A DNA stretch of 64,000 nt from Phallusia mammillata (taxonomy: Eukaryota; Chordata; Ascidiacea; Phlebobranchia; Ascidiidae), in NCBI GenBank assembly GCA_003260075.1, contig QLIY01000264.1, positions 62,001 through 126,000 on the forward strand, in the 5' to 3' direction. Below are positions 58,101-64,000 of the stretch, in pieces (the stretch's first letter is position 1; each line of letters starts with the position of its first letter). The notes beneath the pieces are model-generated. The model did no database searches and was not told the origin of the DNA. It was given only the letters and a program-made list of their open reading frames with translations. The translations under genes were made by a program, and so were the position numbers.

Positions 58101-61100
58101 GTAAACTTGTTACATTCGCATGAGCATCCGCCATCGCCACCATCTCTGTATTATTACAACTTGGTTTAACCAGAATACAAAAACATCTAAGTTGAAGTAT
58201 GTTGTCAGGCCCAAATCAAACCCGTTTTATTTACTCATGATCTTGAACCTGGCCCAATCAAACCCGACCCGAAAACTTATACACTTGGGTGTAAATTTAG
58301 ATGCGATTGACCGCTCAATGGGTGCATTGGCCACATGTGATATATAGCGACAAACGGTATTTATGATCGTTGTTTTAAAATACAATTGTACAAAGGCATT
58401 ACGACAAGAAGATAGCAATACTATAACTATTTCAGAACAGTTTAAATGGAGGATGTCTGAACAGAAATAAAATTGCTCCCACTTAAAATCATGGATTTGC
58501 GTCAAACGTGACACGAATGTTTTTTCTAAAAGTTTCTCACCCTCCAACTCCGGCCAATCCATTAGGAGCTGGATCTCCAGTTTGGCCAGGTTTTTGATAC
58601 AGAGTCAAATAACCTGACAAACTTGTCGCGTACACAATCACATCGCTCACCCTTCCACCCTTTCCAGGAACCCCGCTCTCCCTTCCAGGACCACCGGTTC
58701 CGCCTTTTCCACCGGGTTGGCCTAGAACAAACCGTAGTTGAAGTGCTTGTCTTTCATTAACGTTTTGAAAAAAAGAAAGCGCTGGCGTATGTTTGGGTTA
58801 TGCAAAACAATGATCCGCCCCTGGCTAAAAGATTAAGGTAACATATCAAATTTCAAAATAGGCGAATTACTAAAAATCTTGAGTTGGTTTGATTAATATT
58901 TTTTAACCTAGTCTAAAAGATTTTGGTTGGATAACAAATTGACTGATAAAAATCAGAAAGTACGAAAAGTATTAACATATTTGCCTAGCTATACGTCTTT
59001 ATTTAATTTGGTTTAAATTTTAAAGGCTGCACGTCTTTTAAAGAACAATATGTAATTTAACTTTAAAAAAATGTAGTAGCATCGGCAATTAGCTTTAAGA
59101 TCTTAGAATACAACCAATTAAACAACCTTTATTGTGATGAGTGTCTCCGGGTGTTATCCAACCGCCACAATCTCTGTCACACGATTGACCACAATTCATT
59201 GATGGTCCCTTAGCTCCTTTGGCTCCTTTTGCCCCTTGCCCGCCACCTTGTGATGCACTTCCTTGATTGGCCTGGAAAAGCAAGAAAAATCTAATCGAAG
59301 ATTTTTCTCTTACCCCATTTAAATTGATTCCTTTTTTCCCATGAATGAGAACGTGCATTGTTTTTTATTTGTAAGAAACGACAACTTTAAATTGAATAAT
59401 TTTTAGGCACCCAAAGTTGTATCGCTATAAAACGAAGTTTGATCCTAAATCAACTTAAATAAATAGAGCAGTTGTGGGTTGTTGTTTTACCTCATTTCTC
59501 ATGGCTACGTTTCCGTCAATTTCACCTACGTAGACATGAAGATCAGGACTTGGAAAGCCCTCCATGCCATTCGCACCAATATTGTTAATAGATGCGAACC
59601 CAGTACTGCCACATGATGTTCCTGAGCTTGACAATGACTGGCACCGATATGGCGTCTGAACCCAGAAGTAATACAATTTAAAAATATTTTTTATTTTCTG
59701 CTCAGAAACTTTTCTTTAAGTAGTAGATTACGAAGTTAAAATATTTCTATTTTAAATAGAACATTTTCTTTTCCCAAACCACATTTATGTTGACCGTTTT
59801 TTTAAACAGGAGCAATGCTACTTTTTATTACCAATATGTAAAAAATAAAACAAACGGCTTTAAATTTGACCGAGGAGGTTTTCCGATAAATAGTTATAAA
59901 GTAGAAGCGTTTACCTTTATGTTTACAACCCCGCCATTCGAAATCAAACGTCTAGCGAGAACAGTCACTTTTTTCCAGCCCTTCAGGATTTTCTGGGCGT
60001 CATCCACGTAAACTGTGTCGCCACGGATTAAAAGTTCTCTCGTTAGTGTTGATTGAGCAGAGGCCGCAATTTGATCAATTCTGCAAATATTAATGTATAA
60101 AAGCGCGATGTTTACTTAAGCAAAGTCATTTAATGCACTGGTTCCCAACCGGGAAGGAATTCCTCCAAAGGGAGTAATTTTAAAAGGAGGGGAAGAACTT
60201 ACTTATTTTTAGATGTGGTTTGTATATGGACACTTAAGCTCTAGGAATATGACCTCTTAAGTTGATAAAAGTCTCAATTTTAATTGATGTTTGTGTGGTT
60301 TGGTCTATTTATGTAACTTAGTACATAAAGAGGAATAAAAATCTTTTGAACTCTTGTTTTGAAAGGAAATCGTTAAAAAAGGTATCTTATGCAATAAACT
60401 TAATACAACATCATTGAAAGATAATACGGCATTTTATGACAAGTTAACAAAATGCAATAAGTTATCAATAAGATTTATCAAAACTCACCTTTTCTCGTGG
60501 AGAAGTTGATTGAGCCGGGAGAAATGAATTTCTCTTCCCATTACGTCAACAAAGGAGCTTTGTTCGGTAATAGTTGGAACAGAAATGTTGTTGGGTGTCG
60601 GAATGTTGAACGTATACGACACTGTGTCTTCTCCCAGGTAAGTAAGTTTGTCTACAATCGAAACGAATTCGTGTCTAATTTATGATATATTTAATACGAG
60701 TAATTACTCTCACAGTAAATACTCCTCTATAACTAGAGTAGTTAATTACCTACATGATATCGCGGCCATATTTAAATATTGACTTTTTTTCTTTCGAACG
60801 ATCTTTATAAGTCCGTTTAAGTAAATTGTTCAAAAGGAACCCAACAAAGATACAAACAACAGCAGCAAATTTTGGCAAACCTTGTGGAACTTCAGCTGCT
60901 GACCAGGAAAGATAAACTATTTCGTTGAAAGAGCTCAAATAAGCCGTGAACCCGCTCTCATCAACACCCGAAACGCTGACTCCGTAACTGGGTAAAGAGA
61001 TAAAACAATCTTTTGTATTATGAGTTAAGTGCCAATTCCAAAGCTTTTACCAATCGCTGATATCGCTTTTTTATTTATCACTTTTTTATGATAATCGTTA

Positions 61101-61708
61101 AATTATTTCGATATCTCTTTGGAAAAACACACAAACTTCTACTTAGCAATTATACATTTTACTGGAATTAACCAGCGAGTATAACAGTTTAAATGTGTTT
61201 GAAGAACCATGTCTATCAATGCCTTTTTATTTGTACATTGTGCGCAGGAGTAAAGAATACTGCGCAAATAAAGTTAACCGAACAAATGGATTTAAGTGTC
61301 TATACATCTCGTTTCAGGTGTGGACCTACACTGAACAAAAATCTGTGGTCCAAAATTAGGTCAGGTAAAAAAAAAAAATTTTTATTAGGTCTTTTTAGGT
61401 CTTTTGACGCTGTTTGTATTCTTACAACGACCAATATAAATATTCTTACTTGTTTTGACAAGAGCCTCTTGCCCAGGCATGTACGGTAGGTGGAGAGGGA
61501 AATGTTGATCCAAAATTGACCCTGTATGATGAGCCTGAATAGTAAGTCGAGAACTGAATTCTTCCTTCTGCAACAAAGTGAATAAAGGTTTGCCAATTTT
61601 ATATAACTTGGTTATAGCACGTAAGAAACACTTACCTAAAATCACCTGAGTCGTTCCCATTTGAGTCAAACAGTTAAAAACGACGGCAAACAAGATTGCC
61701 CGATACAT
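52167..61708 (-). CDS. Gene C: H-type-lectin-like / collagen-like paralog, 1116 aa, 24 exons
   Basis: Exons (minus): 61708-61636, 61567-61450, 60987-60881, 60651-60489, 60080-59915, 59655-59491, 59271-59127, 58721-58541, 58145-57995, 57569-57369, 57232-57071, 57011-56799, 56735-56634, 56452-56376, 55998-55839, 55780-55682, 54862-54741, 54017-53894, 53837-53682, 53586-53411, 53164-52975, 52916-52747, 52686-52612, 52221-52167. Total 3351 nt; 22 of 24 exon lengths equal those of gene A. Signal peptide MYRAILFAVVFNCLTQMGTT. Lectin-like domain YRVNFGSTFPSPPTVHAWARG with GFTAYL and LSWSAAE. Gly-X-Y blocks and Cys clusters as in A; helical region with GGITACAVG; C-terminus LKMMEDNSQSSME, closest to B. 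Intron 18 has a GC donor (GACCAG|GCAAAT) and intron 17 GTCAGT. Divergent from CLCA-R, about 2 kb away. Confidence 0.87.
52298..52497. mobile_element. Short hAT-like element in last intron of gene C
   Basis: Ends CAGGGGTCGGCAAC and GTTGCCGACCACTG. The 8-bp flanks TTTTGTAG and TTTTATAG match at 7 of 8. Absent from the same intron of gene B, so it inserted after the B/C duplication. Confidence 0.75.
54177..54372. mobile_element. Short hAT-like element in gene C intron 17
   Basis: Ends CAGTGCCGGATTA and TCATCCAGCACCG (imperfect inverted pair), with flanks CTTATGGA and ATTATGGA (7 of 8). GTGCCTACAGGCCAG occurs twice inside. Confidence 0.7.
54863..55681. other. Expanded intron 16 of gene C
   Basis: This intron is 819 bp, against 141 bp in B. 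It contains an 81-codon plus frame at 55459 without recognisable similarity. No transposon ends were seen. Confidence 0.4.
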
Positions 61709-61786
61709 TGTGAATACTGTTTGTATTTTATCGCATTCACTTCTTTTGCTAATGCTAAATGCATTAATGAATGCTGATGTCTGGGA

Positions 61787-61794
61787 ATATATAG
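61787..61794 (-). promoter_or_regulatory. TATA-like box of gene C
   Basis: CTATATAT on the minus strand, about 80 bp upstream of the gene C start codon. Confidence 0.5.
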
Positions 61795-62345
61795 AGGAAA
61801 CGTACGTGCGTCACCCTGAGAAGCAACATATGCAGTTAAACTACCTTAGTCTCTGGGAAACAACATCTGCATCAAAACTTGTGTTAATCAGCTAATTTCA
61901 AAAATAGGTATATAAATAGTGACAAGTCACGTACTACCACCAAACTTTGTCAGCATTAAATTACCTGGTGTTGCAACATAGCAAACAAACGACCTCGTTC
62001 ATGAGAATAATTGTACATGTGGTTTAAGGTCAGTTACTTTAGAAGGAGCAGCCCAATACCCGCCCCCATCATCTATTCCATTCGACCAATAAGCTGCAAG
62101 AAAAATGGAGATAAGGTTGTGCCCCAAATTAAGGGGTGGTGCAAACCTGGAAGCAAATACACATGTACTGGGAGCAAACGTTGACGGTAAAATTACCTTA
62201 AGCAGTTCCGATAAATAGGTTCATGACTGGTTTGCGAGGAACCGTTTTCATTGGGCGTCGTTTCAACGTTCGTCACCGTCTATGTGTTATACCAATTTCT
62301 GCTGATGTTGCAACTCACGAATAAATATTACAAGACTTACTTCCT

Positions 62346-62377
62346 TGTCACGCGAACCAGGAACTGTCACGTACACA
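62346..62377. promoter_or_regulatory. Conserved GTCACG...ACCAG...GTCACGTACA element, copy 2
   Basis: Reads TGTCACGCGAACCAG then GAACTGTCACGTACACA, in the spacer shared by gene C and CLCA-R. Confidence 0.4.
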
Positions 62378-63063
62378 GCTTTACCGTTACCAAATGCACC
62401 TTTTATATACACCATGCTTTGTATAAAAGTACTGCAACGGGTTAAACACAAAAACTGTTTAGTGGCATTGCACTAGCTTAAATAAATCTTTTAAAATTAG
62501 CTTGAAACTATTCGAACATTTTCATTAACAATAAAAGATAAAATATTTTTTCTGCTTTTTTCTTAAGAAGAGAGACTGGGGTCGTTTTTTGATAAACTAC
62601 TCCGGGAGGCAAATTTTCAAGGTCTAATAAACCTTTTACTATTGGCTTATAATATGTATTGTGTGCTTAGAATTGTGTAAAGTTTCATTACCAAAACGCC
62701 TTATACGTATGAGTTAAATTTTGCTAGTTTAAAAAGCAGTGTTGGACAATTGCCCAAACCCCACCTTACAACACCCACTCCACCTGACCCCTTCCACCCC
62801 GCCCAACCAATCAGATGCAATGACTAAAGGGGCGTAACAAGCTTAGGGTTAAGATCTTACACCAAACAATGCCGCAAAGTGAGAACAAACGCACATGAAA
62901 TTTGAGCAAACTTTTATGATAAAATTTTAACAAACAGTTCTCGTAAAGAGGGGGTGTCATGAAAGGGCGGGCACTTTGTACAATTAACAGCGTCGCACCA
63001 AGTCGGCTACTGTTGAAATCCAACAGGTTAATTCAATATGACAATAATAGCTGCCTATCGTTC

Positions 63064-63095
63064 AGTCACGCACACCAGAAACGGTCACGTACACA
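63064..63095. promoter_or_regulatory. Conserved GTCACG...ACCAG...GTCACGTACA element, copy 3
   Basis: Reads AGTCACGCACACCAG then AAACGGTCACGTACACA, 663 bp before the CLCA-R start. Confidence 0.4.
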
Positions 63096-63705
63096 GGTAT
63101 GACATGCAACAAATGTACCTCTGCAGTAGCATATCTCCACAACAAACGTCAGTCGAAACTTAGCTGTGATGTGCACCTTCAGTAAATCTGCAAATAAGCC
63201 AAAACCAACTCCAAATGTTCATTGGCCACAAACTAGTAAAGAAAATCATCTATTTTGCTTTTTTCGGTAAGTGACGAGAAAATAAATCAAGGGGCGTAAT
63301 TTGAACGTTTAGGTCCTAAACTTTAGGAAGTCTGACACTGCTGCTATATTTTAAATAGTTAGTTCTGAGATCTTATTGTCAAGGCATCATTGGTTTGAGA
63401 TATATTGACTGCACAACAAAATTGACTGCGTTTCAATCTAACCATAGCACAGGAATTAACAAACACCTTCTACCTGTCAATCACCAACGATTAAGGTACT
63501 CAATTTTTGACCAATTATGGTTAGTTGCTATTACCCCAATACTTGTATTTGGATGTGTTCCAAGTATTATAAATAATATTTCACACTTTCTCAATTTCCA
63601 CTTGCAATTTTGTTTTCTAATGTACTATTTCCAATTTACTTGTAAAACGACAGTTCCGCTTGATGACACGTGAAGCAAACAGCTGGCAACTTTCACACAC
63701 TGGTG

Positions 63706-63713
63706 TATATAAG
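63706..63713 (+). promoter_or_regulatory. TATA box of CLCA-R
   Basis: TATATAAG 45 bp upstream of the ATG, followed by the CAACAAATTCAACATG leader shared with CLCA-L. Confidence 0.6.
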
Positions 63714-63757
63714 CGGCGTTCACGACCCACCCACCTTAGATAACCAACAAATTCAAC

Positions 63758-63916
63758 ATGCGCATTATAGCTGTGTTGAAGGTCTTTTGCTTGTTCTGCC
63801 TTTGTGCAGAGGGCCTGTATTCCGACGTGAAGCTTACTAACAACAGATACGATGGTATCTTGGTCGCCATCAACCCAAATGTTCCAGAAGATCCTATGCT
63901 GCTAGAACAAATACAA
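63758..63916 (+). CDS. CLCA-family secreted metalloprotease (CLCA-R), first exon only
   Basis: One exon of 159 nt (53 codons) ending at GTAAGT in phase 0; the gene continues past the right edge. It opens with a signal peptide (MRIIAVLKVFCLFCLCAEG), then LYSDVKLTNNRYDGILVAIN, identical to CLCA-L apart from one inserted and a few changed residues in the signal peptide. The catalytic and von Willebrand A exons would lie outside the window. The near-identity implies recent duplication or gene conversion between the two ends of the cluster. Confidence 0.82.
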
Positions 63917-64000
63917 GTAAGTGAGCTTTGAGTCTATTCCTCATGTTTAAATCAAGTTTATAGGAAACATGTTCCTTTGTATGACCAAGAATTGCTCATC

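Larger units (their letters stand above)
61800..63700. other. Divergent intergenic region between gene C and CLCA-R
   Basis: No exon is supported. It holds two copies of the GTCACG...ACCAG...GTCACGTACA element (62346 and 63064), a related TCACGTAC at 61927, and CCAACCAATCAG (CCAAT-like) near 62803. It is the counterpart of the CLCA-L/gene A spacer but shows no extended similarity to it by eye. Confidence 0.5.

Overview
The window is nuclear DNA of a solitary tunicate, most likely Ciona (C. intestinalis/robusta type). The reasons are AT-rich sequence, dense small exons with short GT-AG introns, very short 5' leaders that fit trans-splicing, tRNA-derived SINEs, many non-autonomous hAT-like elements, and CLCA plus NLR genes. 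The species is inferred from style and gene content, not from a search.

Layout, left to right. (1) 136-4085, minus: 5' half of a CLCA-type secreted metalloprotease gene (CLCA-L), running off the left edge. (2) 5344-21554, plus: gene A, 24 exons, 1113 aa, with a signal peptide, an H-type-lectin-like domain, short collagen-like Gly-X-Y blocks with Cys clusters, a long helical region and a Cys-containing C-terminal domain. (3) 22.0-24.5 kb: poorly assembled repetitive DNA. (4) 25372-31588, minus: an NLR-type gene (NACHT, winged helix, leucine-rich repeats). (5) 32328-33946, minus: a small gene of uncertain, possibly death-fold, type. (6) 36576-38410, minus: a 316-aa Ser/Pro-rich protein of unknown function. 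(7) 41924-50551 and 52167-61708, both minus: genes B and C, 24-exon paralogs of A in tandem. (8) 63758 to beyond the right edge, plus: first exon of a second CLCA gene (CLCA-R), nearly identical to that of CLCA-L.

The whole is a mirror: CLCA-L(-) A(+) ... B(-) C(-) CLCA-R(+). A divergent CLCA/lectin-collagen pair lies at each end, and an NLR and two unknown genes sit between. All three A/B/C copies keep open frames, exon phases and nearly all exon lengths. My inference is that this is a mucosal or secreted-defence cluster: lectin-collagen proteins that bind glycans, next to CLCA proteases (known in vertebrates to act in mucus), with an intracellular NLR nearby. Expression data would be needed to support that.

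Assembly caution: 13 runs of 10 C (several with one adjoining flank C) and one of 13 C join DNA that mostly repeats nearby DNA, and six longer C runs (22-89) plus two single n bases also occur. They look like gap placeholders. They create false local duplications, including one inside the NLR leucine-rich-repeat exon and one giving gene A two last exons.
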